From the NCBI GenBank assembly GCA_023374045.1, contig CM041776.1, forward strand, positions 471,933,375-471,997,374: a stretch of DNA of 64,000 nt. The letters run 5' to 3'. The position numbers and the translations under genes were made by a program. Position 1 is the stretch's first letter, and every line of letters starts with the position of its first letter. A model generated the notes under the pieces. That model saw nothing but the letters and a program-made list of their open reading frames with translations. It searched no databases and had not been told where the DNA came from. Of this stretch, positions 1 to 9,400 are shown in pieces. This DNA comes from Limonium bicolor (Eukaryota > Streptophyta > Magnoliopsida > Caryophyllales > Plumbaginaceae).

Positions 1-613
1 TAACTTTTCAAGTCCTATTTCATATTTAACAACTTGTTCTTTCCTTTTTACAATCAATTCATCCCCTAGACTTTTCTCTTCATCCCTGTAGTGGTTTTGG
101 GCCTTCTATCCTAGATCACAAGACCTTAGGTAGATGGGTGATGAAGCACCCCAAGGACTTAACAACCGAATGAAGAGGCCTGTTTTGGTTCAGAAAAGTT
201 AATTCAGATCAGCGGAGTACCTTGCCTTATCCTTGCATTCCAAACTTTCACATCATTCCCAAGATCCCAAACTAGCCTAATTAAGTTTTTATAATCAGCT
301 AATCAACAAAATTTCAGTGAAAACAAATATAATTTCAATAAAACTATACATACAGATAGCCTAAAGCAGAGAGATTCAATGTTTATTGGCACTCAAAAGA
401 AGAAATTGCTTCAAAGCAATAGGACACACAAAAACAAATGTGGTGTTTAAGCGCAACTGGCATATTTTCAGGGAAAGATCTCCACTTCCTCACAGTTGAG
501 TGGAGAAATGTCCTCATTGTTCAAAAATAAAAATCAAGAAAAAACCTTTCAAAATATGCCAGACTCATGAAGGATTTCATTAAGGACAATAATGGACTGA
601 TATAAAAAAACAT

Positions 614-975
614 GGGAAAATTACATGCCCCACCCATGACGTTTGGCGCAATTACACACTCCACCCACGTGGTTTCACAAATTACTTTCCCCACCCATGT
701 GGTTTCCCTCTTTTTACATCCAGCAACTTTTCCAATTTTTGTTCAATTCAAAAGATGCTTAAACGTTGTCCGAAATTGATGAAACTTTACATGGATGATG
801 CTAAAGTGACACATTTTGATCTTATGTCAAATCTGAAGTTTTTTAAGCTTAAATGTGACCCGTGGGACCCAATGAAACATATGACATGTTCATTGGGACC
901 CAAGTAATTTGTGAAACCACATGGGTGGAGTGTGTAATTGCGCCAAACGTCATGGGTGGGGCTTGTAATTTTTCC
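614..975. mobile_element. MULE-type MITE with 74-bp TIRs and 9-bp TSD
   Basis: A 362-bp non-coding element. Left arm 614-687 and right arm 902-975 are inverted copies that differ at only a few bases. They run from GGGAAAATTACA through a shared tract ending ACAAATTACTT. Identical 9-bp flanks AAAAAACAT occur at 605-613 and 976-984. Long TIRs with a 9-bp duplication are the hallmark of Mutator-like elements. The phrase CCCACCCATG-GGTTTC recurs inside each arm. Short open frames in it are by-products of the arms. It has no transposase, so it must be moved in trans. Confidence 0.85.
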
Positions 976-1660
976 AAAAAACATTAGGCATTATAGATCA
1001 TCGTAGGCTGAACACAAACATTAAAAATAAAGGAAACTGAAACTCCCCCGATATCGTAGATTGAGGATGGTTCCCTTCCTCATACTTAATCCCGAACAAG
1101 GGGGGTTGTATCGTTCCTCACACTTGTGTTCAAGCAAGCGTCCAGCCTTGGGGGTACATCAAACACCATAATAAAAATTTCACCTGCACACACTCACAGC
1201 TACCACAAAAAAATGCTAAAGAGCGTTGCATTAAAAGAACGACCACCATTGTCACTTCCAACTAAAAAGAGAAACGAAAAACTAAATAATCCTAGAAAAG
1301 AAAGTAATGCAATAATTAAAACTTCCTAAAACCAAAGTAATGCTAAACAAAAGGATACAAGCAAAATTTACACAATTTTTGGCCTATCCGGCCATCTTCT
1401 CAGTTTGTATTCGCTCCGTGTGAAAATAATATATCTAATAGTCATAGACACAAAATATCAGAAAAGATGTGGAAGTATTGCATTAGTCATTAAGATTGCC
1501 TCGTCTTCGGAGTCATAATTGAAATAAAAACCAAAAAATAAAACTAAAAGCAAATAAAAACAAATAAAAAATAAAAGAGTTAAAAAATTACAAAATAAAA
1601 CTAGAAAGATTAAAATAAAAAGAAAATACAGTAAAATAAAAACATAAATACTATAAACGG

Positions 1661-1930
1661 TCACTGAGGTGGTCGAGGGTAGAAAGTCTGCCACTCCTGG
1701 AACTGACGAAGCAATAACTCATAATCCTCGTTAGAACGGCGAGCGTGCTCCTCAAGAGTCTGAATCTGCGCCTGGTACCGCTGATCAAGGGCTCGGTGAG
1801 TCTGCTCCAATAGCTCAAAGGATACCCGAGACTGGTGAACATAGTCGTCGAACTCCACTCGGGTGACATACTTGCTCATGGCTGCAGCCTGCATAGCTAT
1901 GGGGTCATAATCAGCATCAGCGGTTGCTAA
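1661..1930 (-). pseudogene. Fragment of a coiled-coil ORF downstream of Athila pol
   Basis: Open on the minus strand from just below a TAG at 1931-1933 to the stop at 1661. The first ATG gives about 77 residues beginning MQAAAMSKYVTRVEFDDYV and ending TFYPRPPQ. The middle is charged and heptad-like (LLEQTHRALDQRYQAQI; LEEHARRSNEDYELLL), so a coiled coil is likely. It sits immediately upstream, in element sense, of Athila 3' non-coding sequence. That is where Athila-group elements may carry an extra env-like ORF, so I read it as the C-terminus of that ORF, truncated by the Athila-1 LTR. The identity is by position and composition only; no catalytic motif is present. Confidence 0.4.
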
Positions 1931-1939
1931 CTAAAGATT

Positions 1940-2895
1940 TGAGGGTAAAAGTATATACACAAAAAGAATGAAAGAATGAAATAATAAAAAGAATAAATAA
2001 CCTATAACTCAATACGGGTAGAAAAAAACCCGGTCAAAGTAGCAAGGAAGCATATTAAGACCAAGAATATCGAACCCTAGGGACTTGTATTGAAAATCAG
2101 TCCTAGCCTTGGTAATTGCCTAAACTAAATAAGAGGGGAAAATGGCTATAATTTCAATTTAAGAAAACTATCTAAAAATCAAATCTAAATGGTATTTACA
2201 CGGATCTGTCTCATATTCAAAATGATAAACGTCATAAAAACATGTATGATCACCAAGGAAAAGAATACATTTCGAATTAGCCAACTTTTGAAAGTGTCGG
2301 ATATCATGCCGGACATAATACGCACGACATATTCAAGAACCTTGAATGTGCCGGACATATGATACCCGACATATTCAAAATGTCAAGTTACTTTTTCCAA
2401 TTCAAAGCTGAAACAAAGCACTCCTAATTCATTATCAAAACTAGTAGATCTCTTGCCAATAAACGAACCGAAGATGGGAAAATAACATGGTTAATTCCAA
2501 ATCGCAATTTTCATCTTCTAAATTGTAAAAGACAAATGGAAAGACCACTTGGAACTTCTCAACCCTTCTGCCTTTGTTTTGATGAACAAAGTCAAACTTT
2601 GAAGTAAAGGGAAAGAGAAGCAACTTCAATCCATTTACAAGAAACTCAAAATTCCAAGTTGAAACTTATAACTTTTATTGAATGATCATAGTGTATTTAC
2701 AAAGAGAACCATTCCAAACCAGAAACTACTAAGGATTTCCCATGCATCCTCTACTTCAATGGAAGAAGAACAACAAGAGGAGGAGGAGAATGGTCTTAGC
2801 CTTAACCCGAGGACAATTCCTTCTTCTTCTTTGTAGTTGATGCAAGATCTTCCTCTAGCAGCACTTCGGGAATGGTTCTCGAAAGGGAACTAGAT
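1940..2895 (-). repeat. Athila-1 3' LTR, truncated
   Basis: Matches the Athila-3 LTR (60128-61080) almost base for base, including the tract from 'caatacgggtag' to 'gaaccctagggac' and the run of GCCGGACAT motifs. The element-sense end (..ACCCTCA at 1940) corresponds to the Athila-3 end (..ACCCTACA). At about 2876-2900 the sequence jumps from LTR text to 3' untranslated text. About 1.36 kb present in Athila-3 (roughly 61071-62430) is missing here, including the start of the LTR and its TGATAAG terminus. Confidence 0.75.
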
Positions 2896-3179
2896 AGGCT
2901 AATAAACTTAAAACTTATTATATTGAATAAACTAGATAGGATATATGTATATAAATGTTGTTTTTTCTTTTTTGTAAGGGGGGTCCCCCTGCCCTACACT
3001 AGGCATGACACTGTCCCTAGTGTTCTAAAGAGAGGAAAAATAAATAAATAAATAATAACAGAGGAAAAAGAAAGGAAAACTCCCCTAGAATGTGGATCTC
3101 GAAAGGGAAAGGCCCTACACTTGGTTGGTGGCCGGAGCTTGCCTTTGTGGGGAGCGATGACGCCAGGTAGGTTTCCTTT
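2896..3179 (-). other. Athila-1 3' untranslated remnant
   Basis: Non-coding sequence between the integrase C-terminus and the truncated LTR, matching 62430-62673 of Athila-3. It includes a GC-rich palindromic stretch (GGGGGGTCCCCC, about 2979-2990) followed by CTGCCCTACACTAGG. The same palindrome is at about 62535-62546 in Athila-3. Confidence 0.7.
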
Positions 3180-4276
3180 TCACCTTTTTGAGAGGAGAAA
3201 GTATCTGGAAACTATCTTGAAACACATGAAGGCTGGATTGGCGTTGCCAGGATCACCACTCAAATATTTCTTCAGCCTTGATCCATTGACTTTGAAGCGT
3301 TTGCCTCTTGCAATCTCAAGTTCAAAAGAACCAAAGTCATTTACGGAAGTGACGGTGAAAGGTCCAACCCAATTGGATTTCAACTTCCCAAGAAAATGTG
3401 GGAGCCGAGAATTATAGAGGAGAACTCGATCACCAACTTGGAAATTGCGAGTCAAGATAGCTTGATCAAGGATCTTCTTGGTGCGTTCTTTATATAGGTG
3501 GGCATTTTCATAAGCATTGTGGCGCAAGTCCTCAAGTTCTGACAAGTGAAAGTTTCTCTTGACGCCAACAACCGTCATATCAAAATTTAAAGTCATAAGA
3601 GACCATTAGGCTGTGTGCACAAGCTCTACTGGTAGATGATAGGCCTTACCAAACACCAGACGGAAAGGGGTGGTCCCAATAGGAGTTTTGAAGGCAGTTC
3701 GATAGGCCCACCAGGCATCATTAAGCTTCTGGGACCAATCTCGCCTAGAGGAGCTGACTGTTTTTTGAAGGATCCGCTTTAATTCACGGTTGGAAACTTC
3801 AGCCTGCCCATTACACTGTGGATGATAGGGGAGTGCTACCTTGTGATGTACCCCATATTTATGCAAAAGGGCATCAAATAGGCGGTTGCAAAAGTAGGAA
3901 CCGCCATCAGAGATGATTGCCCGAGGAACGCCAAATCTTGTGTAAATGTTTTTCTTGAGGAATTTGAGGTCTGTCTTGGCGTCCACGGAGGGGCATGAAA
4001 TTGCTTCTACCCACTTGGATACATAGTCCACAATGACTAAAATGTGTTGATGTCCTTGAGGTGGGGGAAACGGACCCATAAAATCAATCCCCCAGACATC
4101 AAATAGCTCTACTTTCAAAATGTTGTTCAAAGGCATCTCATGATGTCGAGAGATATTGCCCATCCTTTGACAACTATCACACTGTGAGACAAATTGGTAC
4201 GCATCCCTATGTAGTGTCAGCCAGAATAAACCTGATTCCAGAACTTTAGCCGCAGTTCGGCTGGAACCATGATGTC
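3180..4276 (-). pseudogene. Athila-1 integrase, catalytic core and C-terminus
   Basis: Ty3-gypsy integrase, which would insert element cDNA into the chromosome. Reading on the minus strand: the tail of the zinc finger (CDSC), then the DDE core with Asp in GIDFMGPF, Asp in ISDGGSYF and Glu in [12 protein letters not shown]-terminal part with [22 protein letters not shown] and [12 protein letters not shown] follows. The frame is open apart from one TAA at 3603-3605, where Athila-3 has Tyr in HKAYWSL. The upstream end is cut at 4276 by Tat-minus, and the rest of the domain resumes at 55319. With the split and the stop it cannot be made as one protein. Confidence 0.9.
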
Positions 4277-4659
4277 TACGAGCCTCGATTTTTGAACCCT
4301 ATCATATGTTGATTCAGGTTAATTAGGATCCGATCGGATTCTAGGTCCACTTATAACCTAAGCTTAACAACTATGTCACTGGAACCTAATTAGAGTCGCC
4401 ACCTAATTTTGACCTAGGGTAAATTAGGAAAGGAGAGTTCGGGTTCGGGGGCTTGATATTCAACTTAATAAAGAGTTCAATTACTTTCATTACCCCTTGA
4501 AGTTGTTTTTCTTCTACTTAGTTTAATTACGGCTTATTACGAGTCATTTTAATCTAAGTGCGCGCTTCTGCTTTTTTTTTAACGTTTTTTTATAGAAAAT
4601 AAAAGTGAAAAGTGAAATTACCTAAACTAGGGTTTCGGGGCAGAATTAGGTCAAAATTA

Positions 4660-4935
4660 TTTTGTCCGTGGCCACGGACCTATTGTCCGAACCCATGGAC
4701 CCCAGTTAAACTACATGATTACGAATACCGAATTAAAATAAAAACGTAAACTTGAAAAGTCCGGGGCCACGGACAGGGTGTCTGTGGGCCCGGACAGGTA
4801 ATGTTAAAATCTGAAAAATTGAAAAATTAAAAAATTAGAAATCCCGCCATTGTCCGTGGGTGTCCATGGCCACGGGCAACCCGTCCGTGGTCCCGGACCA
4901 TGCGTCCGAGGTCACAGACCACCCACGGACAGTGG
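4660..4935. repeat. Cluster of GTCCG..CGGAC dyads in LTR
   Basis: About eight GTCCG or CGGAC half-sites in 275 bp, several forming palindromes such as GTCCGTGGCCACGGAC. The same cluster occurs in every Tat LTR here (39880-40140, 46930-47190, 53955-54220). Confidence 0.7.
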
Positions 4936-5511
4936 GTTTTTGGTGGTTCCTGACGGTGTTTTCGACTCAAAATTTATCCACGTGTAGCCTAAAAGATTTC
5001 CAAGATGTTAGTAATCAAATATTCACAGTTTGAGGTCGAATTAAACATGAAACTTAGCAAACAAGTAACAAGGAAGAGCGAAAACAAATAGCAATACAGA
5101 AGTCGAAAAGGGTCAAATTGAACCCAAAATTTGAAAGAAGAACAATAAAGTCGTAGGGTTTCTGAAAAGTATGGTTTTAACCGGTTTTGGCTCTTGGATC
5201 AACGAGACTCTTCACGTCGGGATTCTTTCGGTGCTCCGTTGAACTCGGTTCTGGATTGAGTTTGAACCCGGCTTCTGACTATTGATTGTTGATGTTGTTA
5301 CTCAAATTTTGGTGGTGATTTGGCCGATGTTTGATGGTTAGAGCAACGTTGGGAGTTGAAAATTGTGTGAAAGTGTGGACTTGAGAAGAATTTTGGTTTT
5401 GTTTTGGTGCTTGGAAGTGCAAAAACGTGAGAGGCTGGTTAGGGAAAGAAGTTTTGATGGCCTAGGGTTCTGAGAGCTTAGGAGATTCTATTTTGATCAA
5501 AGGATTTACCC

Positions 5512-5521
5512 CTTTATATAG
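5512..5521 (-). promoter_or_regulatory. LTR TATA box
   Basis: Minus-strand CTATATAAAG inside the Tat-minus 3' LTR. The homologous site in the 5' LTR is at about 54799-54807, and the Tat-plus LTRs have TATATAAG in the same place. It is the likely core promoter for the element RNA. Confidence 0.6.
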
Positions 5522-6033
5522 ACTTCCTTTAAGATAAAGAAAATCTAGTGAAAACGAGATTCTTCGGGATTTTAATTAAGTGACTTTCCAAGGGAATTTT
5601 GCTGTGAAATCTTAGCCACGTGTCAAGGATGACAATTATGATTTTTCTGAGATGGAATTGAATTTATTAAATGTTGGAATATTTTTAAATTCAATTTCTC
5701 GTCAGATTCAATCAGAAATTGCTAGAAAATTATTGGGAATTCAAAAAATCAAAATTCCAATGCCATTATGCTTAAAATGCCATCCTATATCATGTGTTAC
5801 AATTTTAAGACATTCGGAGTTGATTTGTGCCACTTTCGGAGGAGAGAGAAAGCTTGTAGGGGGCTTAGGGCCTTGAAAATTTTTGAAAATGCCCCTGAAG
5901 ATGACTATGCTGCCCCTGATGCCACGAGATGCGCCGATCAATCCGGGAATCCTTGCTGTTTGACCAAACTACCCTTTTTGCACCTGTACCTTAAAAGGCT
6001 CTCCCTTGGGGGGTTGAAATTTTGGGTATAACA

Positions 6034-6050
6034 GATTGCCCCCCGTCAAC
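6034..6050 (-). other. Polypurine tract of Tat-minus
   Basis: Minus-strand GTTGACGGGGGGCAATC directly abutting the LTR start TGTTATACCC. It primes plus-strand DNA synthesis. A second copy lies at 9899-9915 in the duplicated block. Confidence 0.8.
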
Positions 6051-6152
6051 TAGACTTTGTAATGAATATGAAAGTCTGGTTGACGCTTGAGTGATACCCC
6101 AAAATTTCGGGTCGTGAACAGACCCTGGATGCCGTTGGAGACTAACAAGTCG

Positions 6153-6500
6153 TGTCAAGCTATTCTAAGGCACTGACTACCTATACGTAAAGTGAAATGA
6201 AGTAATGTCAAGCGATTCTAAGGCGTTGACAACCTAAAAAGTAAAAATGAAATAATGTCATGCGATTTTAAGGCGTTGACATCCTAAAAAGTGAAAATGA
6301 AATAATGTCAAGCGATTCTAAGGCGTTGATAACCTAAAAAATATAAATGAAATAATGTCAAGCGATTCTAAGGCGTTGACAACCTAAAAAATGAAAATGA
6401 AATAATGTCAAGCGATTCTAAGGCGTTGAAAACATAAAAAGTAAAAATGAAATAATGTCAAGCGATTCTAAGGCGTTGGCATCCTAAAAAGTGAAAACTG
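6153..6500 (-). repeat. 50-bp minisatellite, about 7 copies (unit 1)
   Basis: Successive 'gtcaagcgattctaaggcgt' phases start at 6207, 6257, 6307, 6357, 6407 and 6457, with a variant first unit at 6153. Copies differ by a few bases. In element sense the core (GTCAACGCCTTAGAAT) is the same as the 42-bp repeat of Tat-plus. Confidence 0.9.
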
Positions 6501-6536
6501 GAAGGTATGCAAATGCAAGAATACTAAAATGCTAAC

Positions 6537-6620
6537 GATGCTAATGATGCTGATGATGCTGATGATGTTGATGATGCCAATGATGTTGATGATGACGATG
6601 ATGTTGATGATGATCGGATG
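6537..6620. repeat. GAT-type trinucleotide repeat
   Basis: Imperfect GATGCT/GATGTT run. The equivalent lies at 10403-10486 in the second block. It creates false Met-rich open frames. Confidence 0.85.
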
Positions 6621-6927
6621 CTTCTGGGGACCGAAACCCGTGCCAATGCTCCTGGCTGGACCCATTGTGGACTTATTGCCATTGCCCCCAAGCCGGTGTG
6701 CAGGGATAACTCCTGGTAAAAACCTTGGGGACTTATTGCCATCGCCCACCATTCATTGATCCCGAAATCATTTGACATCGCACAAGAGGTTTTATTTCCA
6801 TCACCTCGCCAACTTTTCTGTCGCCAGGTCTTCTGACGCGCCTGGATAATGCAAATAGGTCTTATGATGCGCCTATATGAATGAAATGAATGCAAAGTGT
6901 TTGATGGAAATAGGTAAATTAAAGAGG

Positions 6928-7490
6928 GATGCTAGGTCTTACTACGAGCCTCAGGGGATGATTCTAAGTCTTATGACAAGCCTAAAGGTTGGAATTGGGT
7001 CTTATGACAAGCCTAAAGGTTGGAACTAGGTCTTATGACAAGCCTAAAGGTTGGAATTGGGTCTTATGACAAGCCTAAAGGTTGGAACTAGGTCTTATGA
7101 CAAGCCTAAAGGTTGGATCTAGGTCTTATGACAAGCCTAAAGGTTGGAACTAGGTCTTATGACGAGCCTAAATGTTGGATCTAGGTCTTCTGACAAGCAT
7201 AAAGGTTGGAACTAGGTCTTATGACGAGCCTAAAGGTTGAAACTAGGTCTTATGACAAGCCTAAAGGTTGGAATTGGGTCTTATGACAAGCCTAAAGGTT
7301 GGAACTAGGTCTTATGACAAGCCTAAAGGTTGGATCTAGGTCTTATGACAAGCCTAAAGGTTGGAACTAGGTCTTATGACGAGCCTAAATGTTGGATCTA
7401 GGTCTTCTGACAAGCCTAAAGGTTGGAACTAGGTCTTATGACGAGCCTAAAGGTAGAAACTAGGTCTTATGACAAGCCTAAAGATAGTTC
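6928..7490 (-). repeat. 31-bp minisatellite, about 17 copies (unit 1)
   Basis: Repeats of 'aggtcttatgacaagcct' followed by 'aaaggttgg', phase 31 bp, with TTG, CTA and ATC variants at one end. The pattern of variants suggests that several units were amplified together. Confidence 0.9.
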
Positions 7491-7584
7491 TATGTGAAAG
7501 TGAATTAAGTGTACGATGGGTTAGGTCTTACCATGGGCCTAAATGAATGTAGAAGGGTTAAGGGTTATGTCGAACCTGGAGATT

Positions 7585-7775
7585 GTATGTCAAAGAGGTA
7601 GGGCTCAGAACGGGCCTGAGGGAATTTGATGTGGAGGTAGGGCTTAGGACGGGCGTGAGGAAATTTGATGTGGAGATAGGGCTCAGGACGGGCCAGAGGA
7701 AATTTGATGTGGAGGTAGGGCTTAGGACAGGTCTGAGGAAATTTGATGTGGAGGTAGGGTTTAGGACGAGCCTGT
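7585..7775 (-). repeat. 39-bp minisatellite, 4-5 copies (unit 1)
   Basis: 'aatttgatgtgg' recurs at 7623, 7662, 7701 and 7740, exactly 39 bp apart. Because 39 is 13 codons, the tract stays open on both strands, but I do not take it as coding. Confidence 0.85.
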
Positions 7776-7840
7776 GTGATATGAGGTGGGTTTGAACCTT
7801 TGGGTTTCAGATTTTTGGGCCTCAATCGGTGTCATTGTTG

Positions 7841-7933
7841 CAATTGTTGGAACCAACAATTTCCCCCAGTATTTTTCCTTAAGGCAACCTGAGGTTTTTT
7901 GGATTTGTGGTAATCAATCGTTCCGATCGATTG
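7841..7933 (-). other. Pair of short palindromes beside PPT-like motifs
   Basis: CAATTGTTGG-AA-CCAACAATT at 7841-7861 and a shortened CAATCG/CGATCGATTG dyad at 7915-7933. Each lies next to a C-run followed by AGTATTTT (in element sense, AATACTGGGGG). The same arrangement is at 36917-37006 and 43957-44045 in Tat-plus. Confidence 0.6.
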
Positions 7934-9400
7934 CCCCTAGTATTTTCTTTGATTAATTGCACAAAAAAAAGTCTCACTCTCCCAAGGTCAGGGTTTATCT
8001 CAAAGTGGTGCTTTCTATCCTACACTCGAAGTGTTTGATGTTTGCACTCGTTCTCTCCTTTTGGTCAAAACATCTCAACCATTGAATTTGACGTTTGTTA
8101 GATTTACGCGTTCAACCTGTTACTTTCACGTGATTGGATACACAACTACTAAGTCGGATGTCTTTTGAGCTTATAATGTGGCTATGGGGTGTGATGAATG
8201 ACAACAGGGCCATGGAGGAATGTTTGGGATATGTGGAGCTATAAGGATGACCAAAGCTGCAACTCGCACCTTCTTTTGGACTTGCCTTCTTTGTCTTTGA
8301 AGTCGTTTGGCTACTTTGCGTTGGTCTTGGAACTTAGAACTATCATCTCTCTCTTCTTGTGGTTTAGGTTAGGATTTGCTTCAGGCTTTTCAGATTTGGC
8401 TTGTATTCTTTCCTTTTTCGGGGTTCTTGTGGATCTCGTTTTCCTTTAACTTCGAGAGCTGTTTTTTTATGTGAGCTCTTTGGATCCTGTGTCGCTTTGG
8501 GACCATTTGCGGATCATTTCAACATCTTGGTAGTAGTGTTGCTTCTTTGGACTTGTGAAGTTGTTGTCCGGGAGTCGGCTTCTTACTTCCTTTGGTCACC
8601 GGGTCGGTTATTCATCATTGCTGGCTTGTTTTGTGGAGTTTGCAATATTGAAAAGGGATAGATATGTCGAAAGCTCAGCGGGGGTGCCTAGGGTTTAATG
8701 TCAGGGTTCACAGGCTTTTGGCTGTGTGGTGCTGTACCTAGGTGCTTCATCATCCCTAATAGTTGTGTATCCGCTCGTTGTTACTTTTCATAGGTTGAAG
8801 CGTAAATTTACAAATTATCTCCTTCATTCGGTGTTATACCGTTTACCTTACCTTTGAATGTGATCTCTCTGGAGTCGTGTAAGAATGACACGCTCTTTCA
8901 CTCTTGGTTTTACCGCTCAAGACACTCTCGCGAAGTGTACACTCAGAGACTTGTTTGCACGTTTAAGCAAAAGAAATAAACATTATCGTTCATTAACTCA
9001 GATTGCCCCCAATATTGTTGTGGAGTTTTTTGACAAGCCTTTTGAGTACCCAGGTTATTTGTGGAAGGAGGTTGTGTGTGTGATGGTGAGTGGTGATGGG
9101 GTGATCTTGTGAAGGGGTGATGTGGTGACTGACTGACATGTCTCTTTTTTTGGAGTCTTCAGCCTTTGGGTCCTGGTGGGAGAGTGGTGAGGTATGTGGG
9201 ATGCATGTGAGGAGGATGATGAATGTACATGTGTCGGTGGTTTTGTACAAGAGAACCTGCGAGAGCAAGGGGTTCATTCATCTTTTTTTTGACGCTTATG
9301 GGCATGTTTTATGAGACGGAACTTCTTCTTCTTTTCCCTTTTCCCCTTTATCAAATGATGTACAATCATTAATTCGAACTTAGCACAAAAGAATATGAAC

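Larger units (their letters stand above)
1..1939 (-). mobile_element. Athila-like element, 3' portion (Athila-0)
   Basis: Minus-strand remnant of the region downstream of pol in an Athila-type Ty3-gypsy element. Bases 1-300, reverse-complemented, match 49950-50170 of the plus-strand Athila-2, and 1060-1160 reverse-complemented matches about 49415-49520 (the tract with 'aagtgtgagga' and 'aagtatgaggaag'). The piece is interrupted by a MITE at 614-975. Its 3' LTR would lie left of the window, and its upstream part ends where the Athila-1 LTR begins at 1940, so Athila-1 probably inserted into it. 985-1660 has no credible gene and is A/T-rich at 1500-1650. Confidence 0.7.
4277..6033 (-). repeat. 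Tat-minus 3' LTR
   Basis: Homologous end to end with 53533-55318. The PPT-side terminus reads GGGTATAACA on the plus strand at 6024-6033. The other terminus is damaged: TACGAGCC at 4277 against TGTGAGCC in the 5' LTR. It also lacks about 33 bp present in the 5' LTR near 53634-53668, between two TCAC repeats. It contains a cluster of GTCCG-N-GGAC dyads at 4660-4935. Confidence 0.85.
5536..9400 (-). repeat. Tandem duplication, copy 1 (3865 bp)
   Basis: Begins inside the 3' LTR at AAAGAAAATCTAGTG and runs through the PPT and the repeat-rich 3' region to 9400. The same text restarts at 9401. At the join the sequence passes from internal AACAAAGAAA to LTR AAAGAAAATC, so the break used a short AAAGAAA homology. 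It contains a 50-bp minisatellite, a GAT repeat, a 31-bp minisatellite, a 39-bp minisatellite and about 1.6 kb without genes (7780-9400). Confidence 0.85.

Noticed and set aside
1126..1329. 67-codon plus-strand frame
   Set aside because: Antisense to conserved Athila 3' non-coding DNA, with no family resemblance.
6928..7490. Possible CRISPR array (regular short repeats)
   Set aside because: Units are head-to-tail with no unique spacers, in a plant retroelement 3' region. It is a minisatellite.
7565..7825. Repetitive KPYLHIKFP-type frame
   Set aside because: Open on both strands because the tandem repeat is 39 bp. It lies in the non-coding 3' part of Tat-minus and there is no homologous frame in Tat-plus.
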